A DNA stretch of 5,248 nt, from assembly GCA_024405235.1 (NCBI GenBank), contig JAKSPA010000144.1, positions 1-5,248 on the forward strand. The letters are read 5' to 3'. Below the pieces are notes generated by a model that worked only from the letters and a program-made list of their open reading frames with translations, ran no database searches and was not told where the DNA came from. The translations under genes were made by a program, and so were the position numbers. This DNA is from Lentisphaeria bacterium. Its GTDB lineage: Bacteria > Verrucomicrobiota > Lentisphaeria > Oligosphaerales > Oligosphaeraceae. Of the stretch, positions 5,247-5,248 are shown one piece after another. Position 1 is the stretch's first letter. Each line of letters begins with the position of its first letter.

Positions 5247-5248
5247 TC

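Larger units (their letters stand above)
5019..5248. other. Non-coding leader upstream of lptD
   Basis: No convincing coding frame is seen in these 230 nt. On the lptD-sense strand the stretch 5181-5104 is about half C and about one eighth G, with many CAC and CCC runs. An AT-rich patch with TATATT lies immediately before the lptD start. The single GCGATCGC octamer at 5089-5096 is probably incidental. The region holds the candidate promoter, hairpin, quadruplex motif and edge palindrome listed separately. Confidence 0.6.

Overview
The window is a single minus-strand gene cluster from a diderm (Gram-negative) bacterium with an LPS-type outer membrane. No 16S rRNA or other phylogenetic marker is present. 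The combination of LptD, EpmA, a rhomboid protease with a C-terminal helical tail, and AATTGAG-type heptanucleotide repeats would fit the PVC group (Lentisphaerota, Kiritimatiellota or Verrucomicrobiota), but this is an impression, not a demonstration. The window has no tRNA, rRNA, CRISPR array or transposase that I can see.

Layout in transcription order, from high to low coordinates. Positions 5019-5248 form a non-coding leader of unusual composition. It holds a candidate minus-strand promoter (about 5188-5218), a G-quadruplex motif on the plus strand (5127-5160, read as a C-rich, G-poor RNA leader), a long-loop hairpin (5097-5132) and a small GC palindrome at the edge (5230-5246). Next comes lptD (5018-2726), the outer-membrane LPS translocon. 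It is split by a reading-frame break near 4355: the N-terminal domain and the barrel are both recognisable but lie in different frames. epmA (2717-1764) starts 8 nt after the lptD stop, with its Shine-Dalgarno overlapping that stop codon. A rhomboid intramembrane protease gene (1718-882) follows after 45 nt, then a GmhA-like SIS-domain phosphosugar isomerase gene (804-169) after 77 nt. After 42 nt, a reading frame with a strong Shine-Dalgarno opens at 126 and runs off the left edge through two tandem repeats (7-nt and 9-nt units).

How the genes relate: lptD and the GmhA-like isomerase point to outer-membrane LPS assembly and core-sugar supply. EpmA (EF-P beta-lysylation) and the rhomboid act in translation quality and membrane proteolysis, and are probably co-transcribed rather than part of one pathway.

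The most interesting items are the left-edge reading frame, which looks like a possible phase-variable locus because its 7-nt repeat lies just after the start codon with the ribosome binding site inside a predicted hairpin; the frame break in lptD, which looks like a missing short segment rather than a single extra base; and the odd lptD leader. I see no clear evidence of a wholly new multi-gene system.
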